A DNA stretch of 64,000 nucleotides, from positions 4,030,001 through 4,094,000 of the forward strand of contig OZ245789.1 in the NCBI GenBank assembly GCA_965228045.1. The letters are read 5' to 3'. This document shows, one piece after another, positions 44,618 to 54,157 of the stretch. Below the pieces are notes generated by a model. The model was given only the letters and a program-made list of their open reading frames with translations. It did no database searches and had not been told where the DNA came from. This DNA is from JANQEU01 sp965228045. GTDB lineage: Bacteria > Bacteroidota > Bacteroidia > Cytophagales > Cyclobacteriaceae. Both the position numbers and the translations under genes were made by a program. Every line of letters starts with the position of its first letter. The first letter of the stretch is position 1.

Positions 44618-46774
44618 CTACCAGCGAGGTCTTATCCCCGGCGCATAAGGATATTCCCGGGATTGATAGTATTCCAGGTCATGTTCCGGAGCTTCTATGG
44701 AGTCAGGATAATCCATTTTTGAGAACTTTTGGAAATAGGTAAGGCATGCGTTTTTCCACCAGATGGCTTCATCCTCCTGTATCTCCAAAAGCATTTCTAC
44801 CTGCCTGAACCTTTGTTCATCAATTTTTCCTTCAAGTGACTTCCACAATGTTCGCATTTCCCTCACCTGATCTACTCCTTCCTGATATTTAGTCCCCATT
44901 TCATCCCATAGTGTCCTTCCTGATTTCATTTCATAATCCCATGGTAAATGATGGAACCAAAGCAGGAACTCGTCCGGACACTTACGGGGATCTCCAAATT
45001 TTTCCTGAAGCTCCGGCGCCATTTGTTCAAGGGCATTACTTCCTGACCCCGTCCTGTCAAATCCAATACCACCTTCATCCGCCTTGTGGTAATAAACAGA
45101 AGTCCAGTCCGCCCTCGGCATATCTTTTACCCATGGTCCGGGTCCATAGTGGTGCCCTGGCCCCATGATATGATGAAGCCCAAGTGGCGTCATGTAGCTC
45201 ACTGAAGCCTCCCAGGAAGCTTGCATCATTTTGTTTACAGCAGAACTGACCTCGGGATCTTTACCAAAAGTCTGGGTGATCCATTCCCGGGCTATTTCCT
45301 GAGCGGTCAACGTAGGATCCCAGGCAAGTCTCCCAAATGCGTACCAATTGGATTGGGCCATCAGATGACCGGTCCAGTTGATGTCTGTCCCGATATTGGC
45401 TACTCCGGCAATACCTGTGACGCTATAATCATGCAAAGACCCATCCACCACCCTGGCTACGGTGGAGCCTTCTCCTTCGACATAAGTATCCGTATCCAGA
45501 ACTTCCTTCCACATGTTGGCGAGATATACCATCTGCGTAGCCTGACCCAGATACTCCTGGGTGATCTGAAACTCCATCATAAGGGGGGTCTCAGGCATCG
45601 CCCCGAACAGAGGATGAAACGGTTCTCTGGGTTGAAAATCAATGGGACCATTTTTTACCTGTATCAATACATTATCCCGAAATGCGCCATCCAGTGGTTT
45701 GAATTCATTGTATGCTTGTTTGGCCCGATCCACAGGCTCTTCATTGCTATAAACAAATGCCCTCCACATCACTATGCCCCCAAAAGACTCCACCGCATCT
45801 GCCAGCATATTGGCTCCATCTGCATGACTGCGTCCATAGTTTTGAGGTCCGGGTTGACCTTCAGAATTGGCTTTGACCAGGAAGCCTCCGAAATAAGGAA
45901 TGTAATCATAGATTTCTGCTACTTTTTCATTCCACCATTTCTGCACATTCTCATTTAACGGATCGGCCGTTTCAAGACCTCCTATCTCAATAGGTGCGCT
46001 GAACCTGGCTGTCAGGTACACCCTTATCCCATAAGGTCGAAATAAATCCGCTAGTGCTTTGACCTTTTCCAGGTAATGTGGTGTGAGCACTAATGCATTG
46101 GCATTGACGTTAGTGAGAACGGTAGCGTTCAGACCAAGTGATGCATTTGCACGGGCATAGTCAGTGTAGCGCTGGTCCATGTACTTCGGCAATCTGTGCC
46201 AATCCCATATTGAAAAACCCGCATAACCTCTCTCGGAGGTCCTGTCCAGGTTATCCCAATGATTCAATATTCTGACATCCACGGCAGGTCTTTCCGTGAT
46301 ATCAATTTGTGCGAGTTCTTCCCTCATTTGCAGCAACCGGAGAAAATGAAAGGTACCTCTCAATAAACCCACATCCGAATTTGCGGTAATGACCAATTTC
46401 GGGGCATCGGTCCTCGCCGGGACGTAGATAGAATAACCCTCTTCACCCATGTTCCTGAGTTTTCTTTGGAGCTTAAGAGACGGGTCCAGCTCGTTAAATT
46501 TCGCGATGACAAGATTCGCATCAGCCTGTGATTTTATAAGTGACAATGACTGATTCAGCATTCCCTCAAGACCAAGCGAGAGTTCGTCTGACACAATCGC
46601 CATGGTCGGGGAGGAGCCATCGACATAAATGTTTTCGGTGAACAGAGCATACTGATTTCTGATTTCCTCCATCTCGATGTACTGGTAACGAAGCCAGAGA
46701 TCGTAACCTGTTTCCGCATTGGCCGAAAGGCAGAGAATGAAAAGGAATAAACTTAGGAATCGACATGAGGTCAT
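44618..46774 (-). CDS. aguA: Alpha-glucuronidase, glycoside hydrolase family 67
   Basis: 718 residues with a signal peptide (about 1-20). The GH67 core is plain: RILNHWDNLDRTSERGYAG, SLGLNATVLTNVNA, and the catalytic-side segments FGGFLVKANSEGQPGPQNYGR-HADGANM. The enzyme removes 4-O-methyl-glucuronic acid from xylan oligosaccharides, with the conserved Glu in ANSEG as likely general acid. It is unusual that no other xylan-use gene is near; YebC and GAPDH flank it. Xylan oligosaccharide use is inferred. Confidence 0.9.
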   Translation of the reverse strand: MTSCRFLSLFLFILCLSANAETGYDLWLRYQYIEMEEIRNQYALFTENIYVDGSSPTMAIVSDELSLGLEGMLNQSLSLIKSQADANLVIAKFNELDPSLKLQRKLRNMGEEGYSIYVPARTDAPKLVITANSDVGLLRGTFHFLRLLQMREELAQIDITERPAVDVRILNHWDNLDRTSERGYAGFSIWDWHRLPKYMDQRYTDYARANASLGLNATVLTNVNANALVLTPHYLEKVKALADLFRPYGIRVYLTARFSAPIEIGGLETADPLNENVQKWWNEKVAEIYDYIPYFGGFLVKANSEGQPGPQNYGRSHADGANMLADAVESFGGIVMWRAFVYSNEEPVDRAKQAYNEFKPLDGAFRDNVLIQVKNGPIDFQPREPFHPLFGAMPETPLMMEFQITQEYLGQATQMVYLANMWKEVLDTDTYVEGEGSTVARVVDGSLHDYSVTGIAGVANIGTDINWTGHLMAQSNWYAFGRLAWDPTLTAQEIAREWITQTFGKDPEVSSAVNKMMQASWEASVSYMTPLGLHHIMGPGHHYGPGPWVKDMPRADWTSVYYHKADEGGIGFDRTGSGSNALEQMAPELQEKFGDPRKCPDEFLLWFHHLPWDYEMKSGRTLWDEMGTKYQEGVDQVREMRTLWKSLEGKIDEQRFRQVEMLLEIQEDEAIWWKNACLTYFQKFSKMDYPDSIEAPEHDLEYYQSREYPYAPGIRPRW

Positions 46775-46827
46775 GGCATAAAAGGTTTAGCTAGGATTCC
46801 TAAATCTAATGGATAAAAGATGGGCAT

Positions 46828-46856
46828 AAAAAAAGGCCGGGGATACCGACCTTTTT
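46828..46856 (-). terminator. Rho-independent terminator of gap
   Basis: On the minus strand AAAAAGGTCGG...CCGGCCTTTTT forms a stem with a T tract at its end. It lies 20 bp after the stop of the GAPDH gene. Confidence 0.85.
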
Positions 46857-46875
46857 ACACTTGATTTTTTAACTA

Positions 46876-47883
46876 TCAACCTTTGGAAGCCATATATTCT
46901 ATCAGCTCCACAACTTTAGTTGAATAACCCCATTCGTTGTCATACCAGCTGACTACTTTCACAAACTTGGGTGTAAGCTGTATGCCAGCGCCTGCATCGA
47001 AGATAGACGTTCGGGGATCACCAAGAAAGTCATTGGAAACCACGGCATCTTCCGTATATCCAAGGATTCCTTTCATGGGACCTTCTGAGGCTGCTTTCAT
47101 GGCAGCACAGATCTCTTCGTAGGTAGTTTCTTTCGCCAGGTTTACCGTCAGGTCCACAACTGAAACATCAGGAGTAGGTATCCTGAAAGACATACCGGTA
47201 AGCTTTCCGTTCAGATCAGGAATAACTTTGCCTACCGCTTTGGCCGCACCTGTGGAAGAAGGGATAATATTTTGGCTTGCACCACGTCCACCTCTCCAGT
47301 CCTTCATGGAAGGTCCATCTACAGTCTTTTGTGTGGCAGTGGTAGCGTGGACAGTCGTCATCAAACCTTCAGTGATACCGAAACTGTCATGAAGCACTTT
47401 CGCGATAGGCGCCAGGCAGTTGGTGGTACATGATGCGTTGGACACGAATGTCATATCCGAAGAGTAGCTCTCGTGATTCACACCCATGACGAACATCGGT
47501 GTGTCATCTTTGGATGGTGCTGACATTACAACTTTTTTAGCTCCGGCTTTGATATGACCTTCAGCTGATTCCTTTGTGAGAAACAAACCTGTAGATTCAA
47601 CCACATATTCAGCTCCCACATCACCCCACTTTAGGTTTGCAGGATCTTTTTCTGATGTCACTCTGATGCTTTGGCCATTGACAACAAGATTTCCGTTTTT
47701 GATGGAAACTTCGCCTTTGAACCGGCCGTGAGTGGAGTCATATTTTAGCATGTAAGCGATGTAGTCCACGTCGATCAGGTCGTTGATCCCAACTACTTCA
47801 ACGTCTGGTCTTTCTACAGCTACACGGAATACGAGCCGGCCAATTCTACCGAACCCATTGATACCAATTTTGGTTTTAGACAT
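46876..47883 (-). CDS. gap: Glyceraldehyde-3-phosphate dehydrogenase, type I
   Basis: 335 residues. NAD-binding GFGRIGR at 10-16 and the active-site stretch SNASCTTNCLAP with catalytic Cys152 show it clearly; the conserved His in the TTVHATTATQ segment follows. It catalyses the NAD-linked oxidation and phosphorylation of glyceraldehyde-3-phosphate in glycolysis. It is transcribed alone from a strong Bacteroidota promoter at 47924-47954 and ends at a terminator. Confidence 0.97.
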   Translation of the reverse strand: MSKTKIGINGFGRIGRLVFRVAVERPDVEVVGINDLIDVDYIAYMLKYDSTHGRFKGEVSIKNGNLVVNGQSIRVTSEKDPANLKWGDVGAEYVVESTGLFLTKESAEGHIKAGAKKVVMSAPSKDDTPMFVMGVNHESYSSDMTFVSNASCTTNCLAPIAKVLHDSFGITEGLMTTVHATTATQKTVDGPSMKDWRGGRGASQNIIPSSTGAAKAVGKVIPDLNGKLTGMSFRIPTPDVSVVDLTVNLAKETTYEEICAAMKAASEGPMKGILGYTEDAVVSNDFLGDPRTSIFDAGAGIQLTPKFVKVVSWYDNEWGYSTKVVELIEYMASKG

Positions 47884-47923
47884 GATGATTTCTTTTTCTG
47901 TAATAAATATTCAATAGGGAATG

Positions 47924-47954
47924 CAAATCTATCAAGCAATTCCATACATCCAAA
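47924..47954 (-). promoter_or_regulatory. Bacteroidota promoter of gap
   Basis: On the minus strand TTTG (47954-47951) and TAGATTTG (47931-47924) are 19 bp apart, an exact match to the TTTG-N19-21-TAnnTTTG consensus of the phylum's main sigma factor. It sits 40 bp upstream of the ATG of gap. Confidence 0.8.
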
Positions 47955-48062
47955 CACAATTAATTTGGGACTTGTTCGGAGTTGTGAAAGAATTCATCAA
48001 GATTTGAGAACTAATTACAGGAATCTGCGTTCTTTACATTCGCATAATATTTAAGAAACTCA

Positions 48063-48290
48063 ATGTTAACACTAGTTCGCCCCACCAAAAGTCAGATAGC
48101 CGACGATATTGAAAAGCGCCTGAGAAGCATGTATGCAGCTTATCAGGTGATCAATAAAGAGATCTCTTCCATTCCTTATCTCATAGAATCAGGGATTGTG
48201 ATGCAGGGCAAGGCCATCAGTAAATTTCTGGATAGGTATCAGAAGGAAAAAGACGCGGAAACCCCGGACATGAGCGCAGATCGGTTTTAG
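48063..48290 (+). CDS. Small conserved-looking protein, 75 residues
   Basis: Cytoplasmic, mainly helical, no family recognised. It starts MLTLVRPTKSQIADDIEKRLRSMY and ends with an acidic/charged tail. Start ATG 48063 has no competing upstream start. It is divergent from gap, and a repeat array starts 90 bp beyond its end. Confidence 0.6.
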   Translation: MLTLVRPTKSQIADDIEKRLRSMYAAYQVINKEISSIPYLIESGIVMQGKAISKFLDRYQKEKDAETPDMSADRF

Positions 48291-48379
48291 GTAAATTCCG
48301 TTATGAGAATTCGTGGAAACCGTTGGGGAGGTACTGATTATCATTCGGTTATCAATAATTACTAAAATAGAAACACAGA

Positions 48380-48990
48380 ACTAAATCTGCGAGATCCCCG
48401 GTATCAACGGGAGACTAAAATTATTTTTTTCCGCAGATAGCGCTGATTAGCGCAGAGTTATGATCTATCAAAAAACTCTTGAGATGGGAACCCAGGAACT
48501 AAATCTGCGAAAATCTCCGGTATCAGCGGGAGACTAAAATCATATATTCTCGGCAGATAGCACTGATTACCGCAGAATATTCGGTCTATCGACAAACGTT
48601 CGTAATAGGAAACGAGCACTAAATCTGCGAGATCAGCGGGAGACTAAAATTATTTTTTCCCGCAGATAGCACTGATTAGCGCAGAGTTAATGATCTATCA
48701 AAAACTCTTGAGATGGGATACCAGGAACTAAATCTGCGAAATCTCCGGGATCAGCGGGAGACTAAAATCATATATTTCCCGGCAGATAGCACTGATTACC
48801 GCAGAATATTCAGTCTATCGACAAACGTTCGTAATAGGAAACGAGCACTAAATCTGCGAGATCAGCGGGATCAGCGGGAGACTAAAATTATTTTTTCCCG
48901 CAGATAGCACTGATTAGCGCAGAGTTAATGATCTATCAAAAAAACCTGAGATAAAAAACGATGTTCCAATTCTGCGAAATCTCCGGATAA
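48380..48990. repeat. Palindromic repeat array B (alternating 109-120 bp units)
   Basis: Five units begin with ACTAAATCTGCGA at 48380, 48498, 48618, 48727 and 48847, and a truncated sixth starts near 48965. Two subtypes alternate (a, b, a, b, a), giving a higher-order period of about 229-238 bp. Subtype a reads ...ATTATTTTTTCCCGCAG and ...GATTAGCGCAGAG; subtype b reads ...CATATATT...GGCAG and ...GATTACCGCAGAATATTC. The order CTGCG, CGGGAG, TCCCGCAG, CGCAG is the same as in array A, so it is the same repeat family. It ends 12 bp before the DUF4230 stop codon. Confidence 0.92.
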
Positions 48991-49001
48991 GCGGAACTGA
49001 T

Positions 49002-49646
49002 CTACAAAGGCTCTGTTAACCTGATTTTTGGAGGGTTTTTCACGAATATCACCGGCTTCTCCCCTACCGATTCCAAAAGTGGTCTCAATACCAGTTCCGC
49101 ATTCACAGCAGTCTGATCAAGGATACCTGATTCCAGCGCAGCATCCTTAACTTTTTGCTCCGCCATTCGGTAACCCTCCTGAATAAATTCCTGACGATTG
49201 ATGCGACGCCCTGTTTCCAGCGCATAAATATATGTTGACTCCATATCCAATTTATGATTACACAACTCCGGCTCCGGAAGTTGGACATAAAGCGTGTCAT
49301 TTCTGACTTGAATATGTTCGTCTTTGATCCTGGTAAGGTCGATGCACCCTATGGCCGAACCCGATGATACCAGCACCATCTTAGCGTCCTCGCCCCAGTT
49401 GATAATATTAAAGTAGTCCTGCCGTCCCTTCTTCTGCAATTCCGTGATGTCCCTGAAATTATACCGCACCAGCTCCAGCTTACCAAGAGACTCGATCTTT
49501 TGGAGTACGGAGTTTTGAATAACTGTGGTTTGTTCTGAACTTGAATTAAATACGCCTGAGGTATATAAGTTCATCCATAGCATGCAAGCCAGCACCAGTG
49601 CTATGATCCAGGGGATCAGTTTTAGTATGACTCTTAAGGTGAGCAT
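49002..49646 (-). CDS. DUF4230 family membrane-anchored protein
   Basis: 214 residues. One N-terminal membrane helix (about 9-28), then the DUF4230 body: SVLQKIESLGKLELVRYNFRDITE, and the acidic GSAIGCIDLTRIKDEH and LYVQLPEPELCNHKLDMEST segments. Most of the protein would face the periplasm. Family function unknown. Its 3' end abuts repeat array B. Confidence 0.88.
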   Translation of the reverse strand: MLTLRVILKLIPWIIALVLACMLWMNLYTSGVFNSSSEQTTVIQNSVLQKIESLGKLELVRYNFRDITELQKKGRQDYFNIINWGEDAKMVLVSSGSAIGCIDLTRIKDEHIQVRNDTLYVQLPEPELCNHKLDMESTYIYALETGRRINRQEFIQEGYRMAEQKVKDAALESGILDQTAVNAELVLRPLLESVGEKPVIFVKNPPKIRLTEPL

Positions 49647-49726
49647 TTATCTACAATTTAAGCATGAACAAGAAAGTACGATTTATATAGGTTTTGGTTT
49701 CCTATCTGAATTATTGATATTGTAAT

Positions 49727-51709
49727 GTGAAACACACCGTATCAGTTCTCTTTATGATTGTATGTTTTTCCGGCTTTAGCCAGGGAAAATTGGTCATTGA
49801 ACCGGAAAGTCCAAAGCCTGGTGATGTCATCACTTACTTCTATGAACCGGAGGAGAAATCCATCTATGTCGAAACAATTTTACAGCTCAAGGAAAGGACT
49901 GGTCTCCTAAATAGGTCAATAGATATCCCTGCTGATCTAGACGGAACAAAATGGAGCGGGCAGTTTCAAATTCCCTCCAATTGTGTTGGTTTCAATTTAT
50001 TATTTAAAAATGACAAAGGTGAATATGATAATAATGAAGGCAATGGGTATTATACAATGATACTCGACGAGTTCAATAATCCAGTACCTGGAGCCCTTGC
50101 TGCCAAATCCACCTTATATTTTGGCGATAGAATTCACAATATTGATCCTCAATTTCAGAAAGTCATTGAACTTCTGGATCGAGAGTTATCGATAAACCCC
50201 GATATGATTCCTTACTTTCTGAGTTCTTACCAGCACGCTGCATCAGGTCTAATAAAATTACCAGGTCGAAAAGATAGCACGGCGATTATAAAGTTGATAT
50301 TCTGGCTTGATAGTATCAATAACGCAAGAGATCGAGTTACTGAAGAATGGATTCTAAGAGATGTGGCTTTCCAATATAGCTGGATTAGCGATCGAGACAA
50401 AAAAGAAGAACTTTTTGATTACATCATTAATAGATTCCCTGAAGGGCATATCAGCTTGGAAAGAAAGGGGCAATCATGGGTAAGACCTCTTCATTATGCC
50501 TCAAGTTTGGATGAGGGGTTGTTGTACTACGACAGCATGGTACGATTTCATGAAAATTGGATGAGAAAATTAAATTTTCATACCACAATAAATAATGAAA
50601 GTAAAGAACAGGAGCCATCCAGGGAAGAGTTACGTGCCTTAACTTTTTTTGTACAATATCAGGCAGGGAAGGGAATAGCACTAAGCAAACTAATGTATCA
50701 CTACATAAACAAGGGTAAATTGGATGAATGGAAATCGCAAATTCAAACTATTGAAACGATAAGGGGCAAAGCAATAATAGTAGAACAGTTTAAGAATTAC
50801 ACTCTTCGAAATGATACCTTAATGAGAGAATCCCTCGGACAAATATCCTTTCTGGAAAAAGAATTGGCCATGAGACTCGGAGCAGAGAGATCAGTCCATG
50901 AACGATTCTTTTTCCGAATGAATGATAAAGAAATTGAAGAAGATAGATTACGACAACTTCTGGATGCTAAACTCTGGAAGACCGATGTACTGATGGCCCT
51001 TGGCAAGAAGATAGATGCTTATAAAGAACTACAGGATATGATATCATTGAGTAGTCTCAAATTCGAACGGTACAATATTGAAATTATCAATAGACTGAGG
51101 GAGCTTGGATTTGAGAAGGATGCTGAAGAACTGAAATTAGAAATTGAAATCAGAAAACTTCAAACGATCCAATACAAGGAAAAAACGGCCGTCATAAATG
51201 GACAAGTTTACTCTTTTGATAGCCTTAAATTCAAAAATCAAGCGGTTACAAGGAATACAGGAATGAAGGCTCCGAACTTCAAACTCGAAAATGGAGCTGG
51301 TAATACGATTTCATTAAAGGATCTAAAAGGTAAAGTCGTAGTTATTGACTTCTGGGCTACCTGGTGCCGACCGTGCCTTGAAGTGTTCCCGACATTTGGA
51401 GAATTAGCTCAGGAATATCCAGAAAATAAAGTGGTTTTCCTTTTGATCAATGTCGATTTAGAAAATAGCTATTCGGAGAAGGTTACCAAAAAGTTTGTAT
51501 ATGATGAGGGTCTCGATCTAAACCTGATATTTGATGATGCCAACCTGAGCACGAAGAAAAATTATGGTGTGCTGGCATTGCCAACATGCATTGTTATTGA
51601 CACCAATGGAGTGATTAGATACCGAAAGGTAGGCCTTCAAAATATTTCAGATTTCAAGACACAACTTCGGAATTGGATTACATCTCTTTCTGATTCCGGC
51701 ACTTATTGA
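49727..51709 (+). CDS. TlpA-type thioredoxin-like protein with large N-terminal domain
   Basis: 660 residues. GTG start; the codons upstream include a stop. Signal peptide about 1-18. The first 500 residues form an alpha-helical region typical of Bacteroidota TlpA proteins of unknown partner. The C-terminal 140 are a thioredoxin fold: APNFKLENGAGNTISLKDLKGKVVVIDFWATWCRPC with Cys547 and Cys550. It would be an exported thiol reductase. It converges with the SpoIIAA-like gene with a 7-bp overlap. Confidence 0.87.
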   Translation: MKHTVSVLFMIVCFSGFSQGKLVIEPESPKPGDVITYFYEPEEKSIYVETILQLKERTGLLNRSIDIPADLDGTKWSGQFQIPSNCVGFNLLFKNDKGEYDNNEGNGYYTMILDEFNNPVPGALAAKSTLYFGDRIHNIDPQFQKVIELLDRELSINPDMIPYFLSSYQHAASGLIKLPGRKDSTAIIKLIFWLDSINNARDRVTEEWILRDVAFQYSWISDRDKKEELFDYIINRFPEGHISLERKGQSWVRPLHYASSLDEGLLYYDSMVRFHENWMRKLNFHTTINNESKEQEPSREELRALTFFVQYQAGKGIALSKLMYHYINKGKLDEWKSQIQTIETIRGKAIIVEQFKNYTLRNDTLMRESLGQISFLEKELAMRLGAERSVHERFFFRMNDKEIEEDRLRQLLDAKLWKTDVLMALGKKIDAYKELQDMISLSSLKFERYNIEIINRLRELGFEKDAEELKLEIEIRKLQTIQYKEKTAVINGQVYSFDSLKFKNQAVTRNTGMKAPNFKLENGAGNTISLKDLKGKVVVIDFWATWCRPCLEVFPTFGELAQEYPENKVVFLLINVDLENSYSEKVTKKFVYDEGLDLNLIFDDANLSTKKNYGVLALPTCIVIDTNGVIRYRKVGLQNISDFKTQLRNWITSLSDSGTY

Positions 51710-52101
51710 TTTGATAATTGCATTTCCATCAGCCATTTCTTGGCCATTTCGATGTCGTAAAAGACTTTCAGGTGATAGTTTTTTGGTTTTCGAAGATTTA
51801 AGAAGAAGTTTAGCAATGCTTCATTAGGTATTTTTCTGAAAACCAATGCGGTAAATACGTGATCAAACTGGTTTGACATCTCCGTGACCGCATCTTTCAT
51901 GTGATCCAGATCCACTAAAACGGAGTTCAGTTGAAACTGAAATTCACCACTTGTAAAATCGTCAACATTGTACAGACTTCCAATGTGCAGATAATCACGG
52001 GTAATGTCATTACAGACATCTACGATATCTCTGATGGTATACAGACCTTCATTGACAACATAGACAATGTTTTTGTCCTTGTCATATTTTGTGGTGATCA
52101 A
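51703..52101 (-). CDS. SpoIIAA/STAS-like small protein
   Basis: 132 residues. IVYVVNEGLYTIRDIVDVCNDI, SLYNVDDFTSGEFQFQ and HVFTALVFRKIPNEALLNFFLNLRKPKNYHLKVFYDIEMAKKWL show the SpoIIAA-like layout. Its 3' end overlaps the facing TlpA gene by 7 bp. A truncated relative lies right behind it at 52115-52306. Confidence 0.72.
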   Translation of the reverse strand: MITTKYDKDKNIVYVVNEGLYTIRDIVDVCNDITRDYLHIGSLYNVDDFTSGEFQFQLNSVLVDLDHMKDAVTEMSNQFDHVFTALVFRKIPNEALLNFFLNLRKPKNYHLKVFYDIEMAKKWLMEMQLSNQ

Positions 52102-52114
52102 TGTACGAGCAGTT

Positions 52115-52306
52115 TTAAGCGAGACGCAAATTTAACGGAACTTTCGAAGGACTAGTGCTGATCCTTTTTTTCAAGAGCCAGTCTTTGGCTTCAGCCTGTA
52201 TCTTAAAATGCGCGAATTCGTAATTGTCCGGTTTCTCCAGTTTTTCATAAAACTTAAGAATGCCCGGATTATCAAGGGCCAGCACAGCCGCCGAGTACAT
52301 GACCAT
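52115..52306 (-). pseudogene. Truncated SpoIIAA-like paralogue
   Basis: The reading frame of 63 residues matches only the C-terminal half of the 51703-52101 protein: GILKFYEKLEKPDNYEFAHFKIQAEAKDWL lines up with ALLNFFLNLRKPKNYHLKVFYDIEMAKKWL. The N-terminal half is missing or lies in a different frame (another short frame at 52171-52380). It is most likely a decayed tandem duplicate. Confidence 0.65.
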
Positions 52307-52539
52307 GGGGTCATACTAACGAATTGAACTTCAAAAAGTTGGCTCCGGTTCGTGCCCAAAAGTTCTCGACTATTGTCCACTACTTAGTTTGATACTTCGG
52401 AATTATCACCCTTGGGTATATTGCCGTCCATCGTCAATTTATTGGGATCAATTTTTTTAAGCTGGTTGATGTGATTCGTTTCAAAAGGAAATTTTATATT
52501 TTAGTGTCCCGCTCATGAAAAAATCAGCTATTTCAAAAC

Positions 52540-53484
52540 ATGTTCAAGCCAATTCTATCACGTGACGAACTAGATACTCTTGATCGCGACGGCTACTTAA
52601 TTCTAAGAAATTTATTATCACTCACTGATATTGAGGTAATCAAAGAAAAAATTCTTTCGATAAAGACGCAAGAAGGCTGCCGAATGGGCGAATATGGCAC
52701 ATCACCAGTGAGAGAAAGTCTTATTACACACAATCGAATGATGCAACTTAGACTATTTGATGCCCTCTACCAAGTAGTAAAGTTCACGCTTAATCTATGC
52801 TTCAATCTACTACCCTTTACTAAGAGTATATTCTTTCATTCAATCAGGAAGAATCCATCTGAAATGACACCTTTCAGGAAGGAATTTAACCAAATGTTAA
52901 TAACGGTTTTTGAGCAGTTTGACAAGGGTGACGAAAGAATTTGCGATCTGGTTAATAAAGGAGAAGAATTCAGCATTTTCTTTAGAAATCCGAAGGTCCT
53001 TGCAGCGGTAAACCATGTGATTGGTCCCAATTATAAATTAAGTTCGCTAAATCTAAGGTCGCCAAAAAAGAACTCTAGGTCACAAGGTCTACATGTAGAT
53101 TACCCTTGGGCAGTCCGAACTGGTGATTATTATGCATGTAATGCGCTTTGGTTATTGGATGATATGACATTAGAGAATGGACCAACGAGAGTTGTTCCCG
53201 GATCACACAAGAAAGAAAAATCACCCAATCAGGAAATAGTAAATATTAGAAATGTACATCCGGATGAAATTCGATTAACGGCGAAAGCAGGGGATGTAAT
53301 TTTTCTTAATTCACACACATGGCATGGTGGTACCTCCAATCAAAATGGAAATAGTCGCGCCATCATCCAGTCATATTTCGTTCATAGGGCTCATCCGCCC
53401 CAACAATGCCAAAGGGCGATTCTTTGTGAAAACACATCGAAGTACCTCAGTGAAGAGGATAAGAGGATTCTTGATATTCTTTAA
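52540..53484 (+). CDS. Phytanoyl-CoA dioxygenase family (PhyH) protein
   Basis: 314 residues. The Fe(II)/2-oxoglutarate dioxygenase core is visible: LHVDYPW gives His and Asp, NGPTRVVPGSHKKEK is the family signature after the core, and the later HTWHGGTSNQNGNSRAI gives the second His and the Arg that binds 2-oxoglutarate. It may hydroxylate a small molecule or lipid; the substrate is unknown. AT-rich relative to its neighbours and alone, so it may have been acquired. Confidence 0.85.
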   Translation: MFKPILSRDELDTLDRDGYLILRNLLSLTDIEVIKEKILSIKTQEGCRMGEYGTSPVRESLITHNRMMQLRLFDALYQVVKFTLNLCFNLLPFTKSIFFHSIRKNPSEMTPFRKEFNQMLITVFEQFDKGDERICDLVNKGEEFSIFFRNPKVLAAVNHVIGPNYKLSSLNLRSPKKNSRSQGLHVDYPWAVRTGDYYACNALWLLDDMTLENGPTRVVPGSHKKEKSPNQEIVNIRNVHPDEIRLTAKAGDVIFLNSHTWHGGTSNQNGNSRAIIQSYFVHRAHPPQQCQRAILCENTSKYLSEEDKRILDIL

Positions 53485-53498
53485 GTACGCATTTAGCG

Positions 53499-54056
53499 CT
53501 AACTATAATCATCAAAAGAGTATAAGTAGAAGTATTTGGTTTCACCATCCTCCGTGACCTCCAACCGATCAAAAAAGCCGTTTTCGAGTTGATTGAAAAA
53601 TATCTCCCCCAGTACCTCGTGATGATCTATAAGCTCGAAGGCATAAAGCTCATTGAAGTCGACAGCTGTTTTGATGGCCTTCCCGTAAGAGTTACGATCC
53701 AGCTTGTGCAAAGTCGACCATGGGGAATCCGCAGAAAGTGCTTTTGTAAGAATTTCCATCTTTCCTTCATCCTCCATCACATTTTTGAGGCGTGTCAGGT
53801 ACTCTTCCTTTTGCAAAAGATCCTCCGATACCTGGTCCCAGATGTCCACCGGAATCAACTGCGCCCTGTGTGGATCGAGTGAGATGCCCTTCAATTGATT
53901 TGAAAACTCCTCCGAAGTCAGCACCATCCAGACCTTTTTTCCTATCTGCACCAAAGCAGCATTGTCATCCAGCACCCTTACGTCTACCGAGCTGGGCTCA
54001 CATTTAAAATATCGCGCAGATTCTACGGTGATTAGGTCAACAGGAAATTCCCACAT
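53499..54056 (-). CDS. Hypothetical protein, 185 residues
   Basis: Cytoplasmic, no signal peptide or helix. A strand-rich start (DVRVLDDNAALVQIGKKVWMVLT), a helical middle with LLQKEEYLTRLKNVMEDEGKMEILTKAL, and an acidic end. No family recognised. Ends 14 bp from the PhyH stop, tail to tail. Confidence 0.65.
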   Translation of the reverse strand: MWEFPVDLITVESARYFKCEPSSVDVRVLDDNAALVQIGKKVWMVLTSEEFSNQLKGISLDPHRAQLIPVDIWDQVSEDLLQKEEYLTRLKNVMEDEGKMEILTKALSADSPWSTLHKLDRNSYGKAIKTAVDFNELYAFELIDHHEVLGEIFFNQLENGFFDRLEVTEDGETKYFYLYSFDDYS

Positions 54057-54157
54057 AGTCTATAGTTTGGCCAAATATAATGGAAATCAGTTCCTACGGG
54101 TCATAAAGGTGAATTTGACCATTGAAACTACTCCTGCCGAATTTAAGAATGTAATCT

